Below, in pieces: positions 31,230-45,100 of a stretch of DNA of 64,000 nt. Origin of the DNA: Limnoperna fortunei (Eukaryota; Mollusca; Bivalvia; Mytilida; Modiolidae); NCBI GenBank assembly GCA_944474755.1, contig OX104112.1:65272433-65336432 (forward strand). The letters run 5' to 3'. The notes below the pieces were generated by a model, which was not told where the DNA came from, ran no database searches, and was given only the letters and a program-made list of their open reading frames with translations. Position numbers and translations under genes: made by a program. Every line of letters begins with the position of its first letter. The first letter of the stretch is position 1.

Positions 31230-34200
31230 GTATTGTCACCGTTTTAAGTTTTAGAATATGTTGACACAGACATCATTCAAACACATTCAAAAAGATTAAT
31301 TTTGATTCACCTTATTGTAGACTAGTAAAGATAAATAAATGCGTACAGCATGAAACGAACAATTGAAGTGGCGGTGATTTTGACATATTTTAATACTGTA
31401 TTCTTATTTGTCAGTATTTCGAGACACAAAATGATGCTTCTCCAAAAATACGAAAAAATATACTTGGATTGTGCTTTAAATTGATAATTTTTTATATAGT
31501 TCTGTGTAATCCAGAACTAACCTTTTAAGAGTTTTACACAATGTGCGTGTTTTTTCCTGTATTTTTAGTCTGTAATGAAGTTTGGTTTTTTATGTTTGAA
31601 TGATGTTTAACGCCACTCTCAAGAATTTTTCAGCAATATCATGGCATCCAGTTTTTATTGGGGAGGAATCCGGAGAAAAATCCCGATCTTCGATAGTCTG
31701 TAATGAAGCTTTTTGCATGTACTTATATTACTGACTTGTAAGAAATCCTTTAATTGTTCATTCTTACAGCAAGCATCGTAGGTCACTCTGTTGTTGTTAT
31801 TTTTATATTTAAGTTTTAAATATAATTTTTTTTTCTTGAATCATGATTGGTCGAATAACAAGAATTTACATGTATATAAAAATGCTTGCGTTATTTATAA
31901 TCATTTTTAATTGTAAAATATTTAAATTCATTGATTTTTCATTAAATAGTTTTTATAAAAGCCTAAATTAAAGTTTAATATGTACCTTTTTTCAAAATTT
32001 ACTATTCATTAAATTAGTAAGATGCGCTATGTTATCGTCAATGAGGTCTCCGTTTAGCTTTATTAGTTGTTGGTCCACAAGAAGCATGTCAGTAATTAAT
32101 CTGTAATTTTGTTTTTGATAGCATAAAACAATTCTTATAATTTCTTATAGGTGCCTCCTCAATATTTGCGGGAGGACATTACTGCCAACCAGAGAAAAAA
32201 TGCTTGTTTATTTGTTTCGATAGCGTTTAATCCACAATAAACCCAACTTTCAGCATTTTTTCATGGCTTCCCGTTTTAGATGAGGAGATCTCGGAGGGAT
32301 TACCTGGTGAAACCCCATACCTTTGGCAGTATAACTGGTAATTCTCTAAGGTTGAAGTCCAATAAACCTTTCCAATGTAAGGATCTCAACCTGAGTTTAC
32401 ATCACGGGGGTGGCGGGGGGAGGTAACTAGGGATACTTTTAGGTAGAGGACTGAGATTTGAAAAACCCATCTTATTTATATATTTTCGGACGTTACAGAA
32501 CGGGACGTAATCATATATTGAATTAGAAATCAGACCTATTCATATATTTTATTACTGCACATCCCCATTGACAAAATAGTCCATTCACTTCCAAAATGAT
32601 CAAGTGATGTAAATGGAACACTTTGTTTGTAAAAAAAACTTCGGTTTACATAGACTTAACATGCTTAAGATTAGAATTGAGGCATGGATATATTTAGATA
32701 ATTTACAACTACCCAATGATACATTGTATATTTCTCACTGAACAAATATATCTTTTCATATATTTTAGAGAGGTAAAAAAGTGACCCATTCGGGCCGCAC
32801 ATCCGTATTACTCTATATATATAAAGTTACCCCCACCCTGGTTTACATGCACGTGATCATTTAAACATAACTGTAACTAAAATGCGGACTCGACAATCGA
32901 CCCCTTCCCAAATAAAGCGTTCTTTATAAGACAACATCCAATAATTGTGTGACGAGAACAAAGCACAAAAAATTACTAAGAACAAATAAAAAGGGGCAAC
33001 TATGAATGCATACAATACTAACTAGGAATAGTCGCATAAATTGAAGTGGAGGTGTTGAACCGCTCACTCCTTCCAGTTTTATTGTGATATTGTATTTTCA
33101 CTGTTTATATGCGGTTTATTTTTCTCGGATAATTTCATTTATTACAAAATTTAAGTGAAATCGTTCAAAATGTAAACGCGGTTTTAAGATGACATCATTA
33201 CGATACTTAACATTTTGTATTGTCATTCTGACGTATAGACCACACACATCATGGCTTACCCTTGGTCTGCTTCCAAAACTACATAAGCAAACATCAATTA
33301 AGCTGCAGTCATGAACATGAAATTTGTGCTGATCAAAATGTAAATAAAATTCGTGTAAAATTTTAGAAATATTAACCACATTGCATCAATACTATTCCAA
33401 TTGAGCCACTCTTACCCTTTAGGGAGGTTAATTGAATTATTCTCATAAATGAATACAACGACGTCCCTGTATATGAGGAGTAAGGATGCCCCAATGTAAA
33501 TGGCCGGATGCAGAATTATAAAAGCCAGTGATTATATTTATATTTACTCATATTTTATATAAAGCACATTAATACCCCGTGAGGGATTGATGGCATACAC
33601 AAACAAACAAAAATAAGCAATTCAATCTTCATGTCCACTTTCGTCAATACTATAGACTTTTTGATAAATGGAACAACAAACTGCAATGAATCCAAGAGAA
33701 CATAATGTTTTCTCATATCTGAGTATTTCGGAAAAAGAAGTGAATTTCATTCTCTAATATATAGTAATATTATAACATTCGATACACAATTGGATGCGTA
33801 GAATCTGCTAAAGGATGCGAAGAATTTTGGGGAAACATACATGTAATTATATGTTACAGGTCAAAGAAACAAGGCAACTACAACAAATGGTCCCAGGTCC
33901 GTAAGTCGTGTTTTCTGGTATCGTGTATTGTTTCTCATGTATAACAAGTGAACATTTTTTGTTAAAATTTATGAAGCGATAAATAAGACAAGTTTGATTA
34001 TTAATTAAAGGTCAAAGGGAATTTGCAATAGAACTGTACTTTACCAAAAACAACACTGTGGCTCACACACTTCCACTTATACAAAATACGGGCTTTCATT
34101 TTAATACAGAAATTGTAAATGTTTTTCTAACTTCTAACAATGTTGTAAATCATGTTTTATTTTAACATTACTTGTATTAATCTTTCTCATGTACTTGTAT

Positions 34201-34369
34201 TAATCTTTCTTGTTGTCCTTGCAGACAAGGCTTCTAACAACATTGTGTTGGTATGCAAGTAACATTACTATGAATGCCATATTAAAGAGGAAACAATTAT
34301 AATTCTGGTAATTCCACATACATGTACAAACGTTCCACATATAACAAAGATGAAATCTTGGCTATCCAT

Positions 34370-35230
34370 AAGTGCTCCATGACTTCTTGAAATATTCATT
34401 GCGGCAAGGAGTCTAAAGACTTATCATACTTGTATTGCATTCCAAAACTACATAAACTCATCTTCTTGTTTAACCAAAGAGTTGACAATCCAGTATCGAA
34501 GATATTGTCGTCATGGAAAGAAAGAAACAAAAATACTGTACCACTGCTTATTCGCGATTTAACATCTATCTTTTGTAGATTCTTAAAAATTCTAAAGAAC
34601 TGTTGAACAATGTAAAATACAGATCAATATCTTAAATATAGACTGCTAGAACATTTTTAACTCTTTATACATGTACCACCTTGCCTCACGATAAACTAAA
34701 TCCCGTCTGAAGACAAAATACTTAAAGCCTTCGCTTCCATGTATGTATATTAGTATGTAGTTTTAGGTTTCAAAAATACGCATTTTTCTACAAAAATGTT
34801 TTTACAAAAGGTCAAATTATGCTAAACGAGGAACATTTTTATAGTATCCTAGGTTTTCTGATTGACAACATATTTGTAACTTTTGGAGGATTCGTTTTTC
34901 AGCAGGTAATCGGAATACCAATAGATAAAAACTGTTCCTCATTCCTTGCCTGTTCCTGTATTCTTATGAAAATTAATTTCTTCAACGTCTTATTAAAGAC
35001 ACGAAGATAGCAAAAGCTAGGTTGATTTCACATATAGATTTATTGAGATGTCGTTTACAATCCTCATCTGCATTATTTTTAGACTTCGACACATCGAATG
35101 AGACGCCAATGGTCATCTCAGAACAAGAATTTCAAAGTTATAAATTTTCTTCACTTGTGCAGCAATATTCTGCAATATTCCAGTTTCTCCTGCATTCGGT
35201 TTCTATATTTCTCAATTATTGCGTAACGCA
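34370..35230 (+). pseudogene. Penelope-like reverse transcriptase relic, unit 2
   Basis: Successive frames show YLYCIPKLHK, FLIDNIFVTFGGFVFQQVIG followed by IPIDKNC, LLKTRR, then a block where a YIDDV catalytic motif is expected but FIEMS is found, then VINFLHLCSNI. These match, in order, conserved blocks of Penelope-like element reverse transcriptases as I know them. Frames change at least three times and the first catalytic region (LLAD type) is altered to FLACSC, so it is dead. Unit 1 lacks the upstream part but keeps YIDDV (10780-10890). Confidence 0.7.
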
Positions 35231-35710
35231 ATAGATTGCAGTGAGTATACGGAGTTTTGCAAACGTCACCAGTTAAATAAAACAGTAACGCAGAAAGAAT
35301 TCTTCCTATTTTATTTGTAAACATTATCCAAACTCAAAGTTAAATTACAATTCAGTAAAACATACCTGATGTAAGTTAATTTAACATATTTTCCGAGAAA
35401 AGTCACATTTGACCGCTTTTTAGCCCGTTAATAGATTTAATGTTTATCCTATGTATCACGAAATGCGTTTTCACAGTAAAACCTCTTAAAATTAATCTTT
35501 ACTTTATCTCAACTGTACGTCCCCATTTACCTACCTTACGTTCGTATTTCTTTTATTACTCATTCCATCTTTCCGTTACCCAAAAAGATTTTTTGCTATG
35601 CCTATATTAATTTATCAAAATAAGCCCCTTTTCAAATTCCTCAGTCCACAGTCGCTTATCAAGATGACTTTATTGTCCCGTCCATAGTCCCATTACACAG
35701 AACTTTTAAC

Positions 35711-35883
35711 TTGTACTCGACTTCAATCTTAATTGACAAGGATTGCCAGTTTTCCTACCGCAGGTCGGGGGTTCTCTCCGGGTACTCCGGCTTCCTCCCC
35801 CAATAAAAACTGGACGCCATGAAATATCTGAAAAATTGCTGAAAGTGGCGTTAAAACACCATTCAAACAAACAAACAAACAAA
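35711..35883 (+). mobile_element. Young 5'-truncated SINE, unit 2 only
   Basis: A 173-bp insert flanked by perfect 13-bp target duplications CAGAACTTTTAAC (35698-35710 and 35884-35896). It contains TTGACAAGGATTGCCAGTTT and GGTACTCCGGCTTCCTCCCC, and ends in a CAAA repeat. Unit 1 has the empty site near 12315. Confidence 0.85.
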
Positions 35884-36152
35884 CAGAACTTTTAACCAAA
35901 TGTCCCGTTGACGTTATCACGAATTACAGGAATAATAGATTTTGAATGAATGTACTGGAATGTTTCACAACATAATGAAATTTGAGAGCGTAAACACGCA
36001 GAAATGTAATACAAAATACTAGTTTTGGGGGCATGTTCACAGCTTCATCGTATTGATAGTCTCATTCCATATTTATCACAATAATTTATTGATCTGTTTC
36101 GTGTGTAGAGATTTCCCGATTTTCCTTTATTTCTACCTGTCGGAATCTATTA

Positions 36153-36215
36153 TATGTGTGTGCGTGTGTCGAGATTGCCACCTTAATTGATTGCAACACA
36201 CACACACACGCGCAA
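36153..36215. repeat. Paired GT/CA microsatellites, unit 2
   Basis: Counterpart of 12600-12672, with slightly fewer repeats. Confidence 0.65.
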
Positions 36216-36559
36216 ACACATATGAACATTAAATAACAGTTCTTTCTCTTTTGGCATAATAAAAATAAATTCCGATTTGACATGTAAAATTTGCGCAGAT
36301 ATAAGCACAAAAATTGGAATGTTCAAAACTTTATTTGAATGTATAAAGACGTCTGACAAACTGCAAGTTGATGCAGATGGGTTAATTGTTTGATGAAAAC
36401 TGAACGACGACGACATATTTATGACATGGTAAAGGCGGACCTACGATGACTTGCGACAAACGACGACCAATAAAAAAGAGCTCATCCTAGATTCTCTGTC
36501 CAGATTAAAAAAAACGGAGGAATACATGCGATAATAATGCAGATAACTTAGCTTGGTCT

Positions 36560-36795
36560 CAGGGGGGGGCCTCGTTGGCGGAGTAGTCAAAGTAGTTCGT
36601 CTTCTATTGATCACAAGGTCTGTTAACACTGATAATGACGGGTTTGAGTTTCAATCTAAATTGACAAGGATTTCCAGTTTTCATACAGTAGGTGAGAGTT
36701 TTTACCAGGTACACCTGCTTAATCAGACAATAAATACTGGATGCCATGATATAGCTGAAACATTCCTAAAAGTGGTGTGAAACAAACAAATCAAA
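36560..36795 (+). mobile_element. Ancestral tRNA-headed SINE, unit 2 copy
   Basis: Counterpart of 12985-13220. The head is GGCCTCGTTGGCGGAGTAG, with A- and B-box remnants decayed, and the tail is GAAACAAACAAATCAAAC. Confidence 0.65.
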
Positions 36796-38339
36796 CCTTG
36801 GTGTCTTTTTCCAGAGGAGAATCAACGAGCGACAGACGACTAAGGCACACTACTGTATAGTCGGGCTGACAGATGGAAGAATACCCTCTTTGAAGATAAC
36901 TTTGGTCCCTTGCTTTCGATGGGTATTGAGAATGCACGGACGAGTCAAAGACATATACATGTATATAACAGACCGCTTATGACAAAAGATAATTACTACT
37001 GATCCCTTGGTCAGGCTTAAACAATGCAGAAGACTAATTAGGAAAATTGCTCATTCTTATCCCCTTGGTCAAGATAATGACAGACGGCTGCGGAAGTAAA
37101 GATCTTACATTGTAAAAGAAAAGTAATGGAGTTAATCTCAATACATTATTTAGCTCACGACAGACACCGGATCGTGAGATAAGTGAGATGTTAGATGAGG
37201 TCAGGCGAACGAAGACGTGTAATAAAAGGTCGATAATAGTGACAGTTGGTCCTACTCGATGTCAACTCTATAAATTGTGATTATAATTTTTAATAAAATA
37301 AGTCGTTACAAAGAATTTCAGTAATGCTGTGATCGTTATGAAACCGTTCCCAAAAGTACAACATTACAATTTTACCAATACCGCGGCTTTCTGTTTTTAT
37401 TGTGGAAGGAAGTCAGGTATCAAATGAAAACTCCAGATGGAGCAATGGGTAGTGACGGAGATTTAAGCCTTTCTTTTGTAGCGGATTCAATGAGCCTACT
37501 CGTTTTTAAAATCAACAAAAGGGGTTAACCTCTACGGTCCCAGGTCTGGCTTTCCATATGATGATTTAACAGCTAAAGGGCATACCCTAACTGCCAACTG
37601 GGACGCGCTTGGCAATCTGTAAACTCTGTGGGTTGAGTACTGGAGACCTTGCCAGTATGGTTCCGTGTTACGGTATAATTTTTTCAATGCAATATAAAAA
37701 TTTGTACACCTGGGTCGGACACCATTATTCATAAAAAACCAGAAGCATGTGATAACAAGTATTTGTGACGGTAAAAAATTATTTTATGTGAATATTGCTT
37801 TGGATTTGTATTGTAACTTGTGAATAAAGCTTATACTAATAGCCCGTTACATATATACACATTGTGTAGTAATTCCTGGATAAGGTATACACTGTATATA
37901 TTTGATATCAATAGTTGGTTATACGCTAAATATCGGGAACACCGTGATTTTGAAAGAGTTAGGTCCCAACACGTATCTAATGCATACAATTCTTATCTTT
38001 GTTCTATATATGAAGTTTATCAGATTTGGGAAACACATTCGTATTATTTGCATTATGTTATATGTAATGTAACAAAATCATATTACTTGTTATCAAATGC
38101 AGAGGTAACGAACATTAAACACTGGATGTCTGTTGTTTTCTTAGATGAAATAGTCCCTGGGTACACATAAACAGACAACGCCCATGGAGTTAAAAGCTAA
38201 AATTGTAAGCGACAAGAACCTGGACGATCATTGTTTTTCGTGACAAGTAGATGATCATTTGCAAACATATTTATTACCCTACTCATCTATGACTTTAATA
38301 TGACTTACTGATTTTTCTGATTACTCGATTACTCTGCTT

Positions 38340-38550
38340 CCTTGAGCGTTCCCATGTGGCAGATAGAGGAAACCCCCGTTGGTAGTTGTCAGGTTCTAAT
38401 AAGGAACTCTAGATTACGAACCGTAGCAGGTAACATTTTTAAAGATTACCGCACTCATAGCACAAGGGTACAACTAAATGTACGTTCTCGTCCTGTATAA
38501 AGCTATTGTAATATTAGGCGTTAAGCAAACATTCATTCATTCAATCAATA
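38340..38550 (+). mobile_element. Second SINE type, unit 2 copy
   Basis: Counterpart of 16330-16555. It contains TCCCATGTGGCAGATAGAGG, CACAAGGGTACAACTAAA, and the tail AGGCGTTAAGCAAACATTCA with TCAATCAAT. Confidence 0.55.
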
Positions 38551-38767
38551 ATATAAACACCATCGGTGATTCTAGGTACTTAAAACACGTATTGTGTTTT
38601 CATAATGATTTACATAATAGTTTCTTGACAAGAATTTCCTTCTCATTAAAATATCATCATCGAAAATGTAAAGTTGCCTTACACAAAATATAAACCATTA
38701 CGTTTAGTCTAGAACTAAACAGGCTACAAGCTATAATAATATACAATTGAATAAATCATTAGTTTGA

Positions 38768-38773
38768 TTTATT
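38768..38773 (-). terminator. Candidate polyadenylation signal of gene C
   Basis: AATAAA on the minus strand about 225 nt after the stop, with an overlapping second copy at 38772-38777. It aligns with the candidate at 17289 for gene B. Another AATAAA lies nearer, at about 38939-38944. Confidence 0.35.
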
Positions 38774-38997
38774 TATTAAATGGCAACTATAGAAATACAT
38801 TTGCATTTCAGGAGCTAAAGTATTCTACCACGTTCACCTCAGACACAGATACGAATAATCAAACAATAAATACACATTTCATAAAACAAACAGCAGCATT
38901 ACAGTTATTGATGATATTACATGGCACTATATTATTCATTTTATTAAATGGAAATCTCCAGCACGTATCATAAAAATATTACAAATGAATGGGATGT

Positions 38998-39185
38998 TCA
39001 TGCAATATGACCATTTCCTTGGCAAATGTCATCGTCATTTTCTTCAGCGTCTACAATGACGTCATGTGCTGTTGGACGTTGATGCGTACACAGTAGCAGA
39101 ACACAAAGTGCACCAGCTATTATATAAAATCCACTCACCAACATGAATGGGTAAATGTATGATCCAGTCATATCGAAAACAAAAC
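38998..39185 (-). CDS. Gene C exon 6
   Basis: 188 nt: TM12 (YPFMLVSGFYIIAGALCVLL) and a 33-residue cytosolic tail rich in Asp/Glu, with a TGA stop at 38998. The acceptor is TTTACATTTATAG, as in gene B. Confidence 0.9.
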
Positions 39186-42100
39186 CTATAAATGTAAAAG
39201 AAATACCTATTATTGTCATAATGTTGTCATTAATTAATTACGTTAGTTCGTGTAATTTATTGTTTTGTTATTGTAGTTATTTTTACCTATGTAGTCCTGC
39301 GCTGCGCTCATTTCACATAATGACTGATCGTAAATCATATGCAAACCGTACTACTTAGGAATGAAAATGTGTGTCACGGGGATTTTTTTCCTTTGCCGGC
39401 TTTAAAAGCAAGCACGCCCTACACATCCATAACGATGTATACCCTTCAGCATTGTATTAAACAGAACAGTTATCATTAGTCAAATCTGGTCTTCTGGTGC
39501 AATATTTTATTAGCGCAATCTTCACTTTCAAATATAATACCAGACAGCTGATAGTTTCCATTGGTTAATAATATGACGCCTTATGAAATCACATACACAT
39601 GACAATCTCTTTTAGAGTTGGGAGTACCTTACTTTAGAAAACAAACACATAAATCACAATTTAGGCTTACGTTTTAATTTAAAGTAATATATTACATATG
39701 GTTTATGATTCTTACATTTTCATTGGATTATTTAGTCACGTGGTTTTAAGGATATTTAGTGTATTTCTTTACTTTGAAATCAAAGCCTTGCCTTGTTTGG
39801 TATATTGACGCTATGTTTCTATTTTTAACTATATTGACGCTATGTTTCTATTTTTACCTATATTGACGCTATGTTTCTATTTTTACCTATAATGACGCTA
39901 TGTTTCTATTTTTACCTATATTGACGCTATGTTACTAAATCTAGATCCGGATATATGTACATAACAAAATCGTGAAAAAAATAACTCAACCCTTGCACCA
40001 ACCCTAAAAAAGACTATAATATGTCTACATATGTAATATATGAATGATGGACTTTTGACTCTTTCAATACATTATATATGGACCTGTAAGGAATATATTG
40101 ACCTCGGACTTCGTCCTCGGTCAATACAGGCCTAACAGGTCCATATATAATGTATTGACCTCGTCAAAAGTCCATAATTGATAAATATTTAACGTCATAC
40201 AAAGAATGACGTCATAATACATTCGGTTTTATCTATATTACAAAATGGTTAGTCTTAAGAATATTCGTACGTAGAATTTCAACACTCTCGCCATTGAACC
40301 TAATGTTCCTGACCTGGCGTTATATCCGAAGGCCACTTATGCTGAAGAGGATAGCATCGTCAGGGTACCAGAATATTATTAGACTGAAACATAGATGTAC
40401 GGCTGACGAACAAGTAGTTCTTAATCAAATTATCTTCAATGCATATGAACAAACTATCAACGCTGTACACAATAAAATATTCTTAACGATGCAGGTAACA
40501 TTTGCTTAAATGCTTAACATCAAGCATGGATTCTTTTGTGCAAAATCAAGAAATTATTTCTGGATAGTTATAAATATAAACCCACTCTGACCCATGTTCA
40601 ATGTTTGACAAACAATAACGATTTGTGTGGTTTTGATTGAGTCATCGTTCAATATTTTATAAATACATGTATATATTTTTACCAGCCACTGGTGAATTAA
40701 CGGTAAAAGCCACTCCCTGAAAAAATGCGATGATACCAAACGCTGTGGTAAGGCTCTCTATGCCCAGAACATCAGCTATCAGGATTGTGCGTAGACAAAC
40801 AACTGTACCTGTAAAATTTTACAGATTTGTTTGAAAAATCAGGTTATAGATTCCTGTTCTGTACTGAAATTTCACGAGTTAAAAAAGGGATGATGGCGAT
40901 ATTAGTAAAAGAGGAAAGCTGTGTAAATAGACATATAGATATGGTGTCAGTGCTGAATGATCAATAAAAAAATTCAACATAAAACTATATGAACACAACC
41001 AAAGATTATTGTTCTCTTCTCGCTTTTGATTTATTGCAATCTTTTTTTACAATTTTGGCGTACTGGTAAAAACAGAAGACGATATCATTAGATCATAGTT
41101 TGATATAGTATTTTTGACATTATAGAGACTAATGCTAACCTAGGAATAAATTATCGGTAAAAAAGTAAGCTTTATGTAACGTTATTTACATTTTCTCACT
41201 TTTCATTTCAATGATTATTCACCAATCTGGAGAATAACAAATGAACTAATATCAAAATCATCAAACTAAAGTTTGATTACAAAATTGATCATCTCACTGG
41301 AAATAGTTTAAATCTAATAGTGCATATGAGTAATTATAATATGTACAGGTGCTCAGTAAGCAGTTTAAAATATTGTATGTAAAACTGTAGTTTTCAAGAG
41401 CCTTTTGGGCAGCTTTGTGTATATGTATTTTGAGTTAAGTTATCTATTGTCGAATGGGGCCTCGGTGGCCGAGTGGTCAAGGTAGTTCGTCTACTATTGA
41501 TCACGTGGTCTGTCAACACTAAGATTGCGGGTTCGATACTCACTGCAGGCAGGGTGTACTCGACTCCAATCTTAATTGACAAGGATTGCCAGTTTTCCTA
41601 CCGCAGGTCGGGGGTTTTCTCTGGGTACTCCGGCTTCCTCCCCCAATAAAAACTGGACGCCATTATATAGATGAAAAATTGCTGAAAGTCGCGTTAAACA
41701 CCATCAAACAAACAAACAAACAATCTATTGTCGAATAAAAAGAACATTGAAAGGTTAAATTTCTCATCAAAGAATGCAGTTTATTGATTTAAATACCTCT
41801 TCTTTTCCGTTTAAGAAATAATTAAACATCCTATCTTGTGTAATCTCCATTTAGAGAGATCGGGGAATTTGTGCAACACATATCGATCAATGGGTCTTAG
41901 CTTTCTGTTACAGAAACCTACTTCTACCTACGCACCATGTATATTGGTGACCTAGGTAGTATACCTGATAAACCTACTTCTACCTACGCACCGTGTATAC
42001 TGGTGACCTATTTAGTATACTTGATAAAAATAAAATAAAGTTGCCGAGAATTTGTTTAAAACTGTAACATTCATATAGGCAGAAAATATCATGCACTAAA

Positions 42101-45100
42101 TGCGTAGAATTTTATGAGTTTTGTGTTATTTAAAATAACATAAAACACAATACAATGTTAGTTACATATGTAATCATTGTGTGTTGTATGTAACTAGGAC
42201 ATTTTATATGCTATATTTTTAAACATTTATTATTAATTGCCAGCATACAGCTTAATGCTGACTACTTATATAGTGTTTGCTGCTAGCTGTCTACTGTCAT
42301 CTTACTGTGTCATACTGGACTTGTTTACTGTAAATCAACCAACTGTATCATATAGGCAAATGTATAAATATAGTTTACATGTCATTTGAGATACTTTAGA
42401 TGTTTGTAAGACCCGTAACATTTATATAAACATCACAGACAATGTCAACAAGAATAAGTGGAAAACTCTAAAAGACATTAAATATGTGATTTAAATTATA
42501 CAAATAGATAGGATACCGATTATTTCAACTTGAAAGACATTAACTTATCATCTGGTGTCATCTATTTCATACCAGAATAAAAACATTGCTGAGCAAACTT
42601 ATCTGGAAGAGCACCTCAAGCGCAAATACATTTTTCTAAACTATTTGTAATGTTAAAAGTAGAATAAAGCATGATAGAATTCGCCCTTCATTGTGGACTT
42701 ACATATGATATATTTTAAGTATTTGGCACTGTCTAAAGAGAGAGCAGATCCGGTTATTCATATTTTAATTGACCACTAATGTTATACAAGGTCAATATGC
42801 GGAAAAGCTAGATAAATATTCATCAGTGCATGTCCGTCGATATTTAATTGACAAATTCTATTAAGCAGAGATGCCATTGTCACTGGCAGTTCAGGTTAAA
42901 GATACCCCCTTTTAACTGAAACATTCGTGTCAAGTTACTGTCAAATGCATTTGACGTCATCGACATCTACTATAATGATAATTAATGATAAGAGTCTTAT
43001 TATATCGCTGCAAAGCAAAGAAGAATGAAAATAGTTAGTTTAGTTGGCATGGTAACTCAATCAACATATTTCATATGCGTGTAACTGTAAGAGCAATAGA
43101 ACCAAAACTATATTCTATATTATTGCCGTATGCAATATTCCAAAGAAAAGAAGAGTGAAAATTATTTAAAATACGTTGAATTTGACAACGCTTGAGCGTT
43201 TGCTTAGACCTATTATTTTTTTTACCCATGCACAGTCCGAATCCAACAGAACACATGGCTAGTAGTATAAAGCTGCTGCACCAAGGAAGCGCCATATTGC
43301 TGGCAGCACCAAGACATAAAGCAACAATGTATAAATGGAGACTTTGTACATGGAAAACGTCTACAATAAATCCTGCAACCACTCTGATGACAGTATTTGT
43401 AATTCCAACAATAGATATCAATGTTGCTGCATCGTATCGGGAAATCCCTTTTGAAACTGCCATATCCGGTATATAAGTAATGGTAACGGCTTGTGCTGAA
43501 AAATTAAAAAAAGTTCTGAAAATATTTATAAGACACAAACATAGTCAATTTTTTACGAAGCAGAAAAAACTTCTATGTTTACACTAAGACAACAATTTGC
43601 ACTGAAATGTTTGAGCATGCTTGTATTCTGCTAATGCAAGTTTCACAGGTAAAAGAGAAATGCACACAGATATTTATTTTAAAAAAAACATCAAACTGCA
43701 AACCTGATGTCTTTCAAAGGAAATTCATTGACTTTTTTAGTTATGTTTAACACTAATTTATTAAACACTTTAAGCTAGAAACACTTCAAATTAGAATCAA
43801 TCAATGTTCGTGTATTTCAACAAAGTTAATAAATTTTAAGACTGAACTAAAATGAAAGAATCGAGGACACTCTGTGCTAAATGCGTATTTTATTGTCAAA
43901 TTTTTCGAATTCCCATTTAAATGAATAATTGTCTGCCAGTGACAATGGCATCTCTGCTAAATAGAATTTGACAATTATATATATAATATATAAGTTTATT
44001 TTTCAGTGGAGGCACCAGTATTAAACAAATAATAAAAGGAAACAGAAGCTTAGACATACTATGGAAATGTTTAAAATTCCTAAGTTTATCTATTTCTAAA
44101 GTTTAAATTTTTATTTTGGTTGAAAATCACTTTTTCGTATTATTTGACATTCCAATCTTTTTGCTTTATGCCTATGGATGAAGCTTAATTACATGAAATA
44201 CGCGTCTTTGGTTCTACATTTTTTATAACCTTGGTATCTTAGACGACATTTTAGTTGAATTAAATTTAAAACAAAATTAATTTAAATGCTTTTTACTGAA
44301 CCTTGTTTCAATAATGTCTTAAATAAATGAAATGCAGCTAGACGTTTTTGAATTGAGGTCATTGCAGTCATCATAATTTAAATTTTAAATAGTAGTATCT
44401 TTAAACAAAAAGAGTAATAAAGTACACAATACTTACCAGTCCACATGACCATACAGATCAACAAAATTATAAATGACGGCTTTCTAAACAAACTAAAGCA
44501 TTCTCTAAATACACTTTTATTACAACTAAGACAAGATGCTTTAGATTTTGCTTCAATGTCTTCATGAGAGAGTTTTGTATTGTGCAAGCCTAGAACTTCA
44601 GACTCGCGTGCTGGAATAATATTAATACTTCCGCTGTAAAACACGTCACTTCTTAACGCATTGTTTGCTTCCATTATTTGAGTTTCATGTTTCCTACAAT
44701 GCAAATTTATGTCACTGTGATATTGTCGTGTTTCAATTTTATTCGTATTCAGTAGAGGAAGAGATGTATCAAGTCCAGACGTCGAATTGCACATCATCTT
44801 ATCGGACGAAACAAGCTCCATCTGTGGTTTAGTGTCAGTGTTTTCGAAAATAAGATTCTCTTCGAGACAGATTACTGCATTTGTTTTTTCAGTTAACTTA
44901 GTCGTAGCTAGGGGTCTAAACAAACAGCCACATGCACATGCATTTAAACATAATCCTGCTATGATAAGCATTGTATTCCTCCAGTCAAAGATATTTAACA
45001 ATGTTTCTGTAAGATATGGATACACGATTACACCAATCCCACTTCCGCTCATAGCTATACCAGTAGCAATGGCCCGTTTTCGCGAAAAGTACAAACCAAC

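Larger units (their letters stand above)
39690..40185. mobile_element. Insert in gene C intron 5 with minisatellite and foldback
   Basis: Present only in unit 2, inside the MITE-family repeat that is continuous at 18190-18215 in unit 1. It contains the 29-bp tandem repeat (39801-39942) and the long inverted repeat (40047-40175). There is no ORF. Borders are approximate. Confidence 0.65.

Noticed and set aside
37820..38170. 116-codon plus-strand ORF
   Set aside because: Compositionally it is AT-rich intergenic sequence with no similarity that I recognise. Unit 1 has a transposon at this place, so conservation cannot be tested.
41456..41530. tRNA gene (A-box and B-box sequence)
   Set aside because: The cloverleaf does not close and the segment continues into a SINE body with a CAAA tail and target duplications. 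It is a SINE head.
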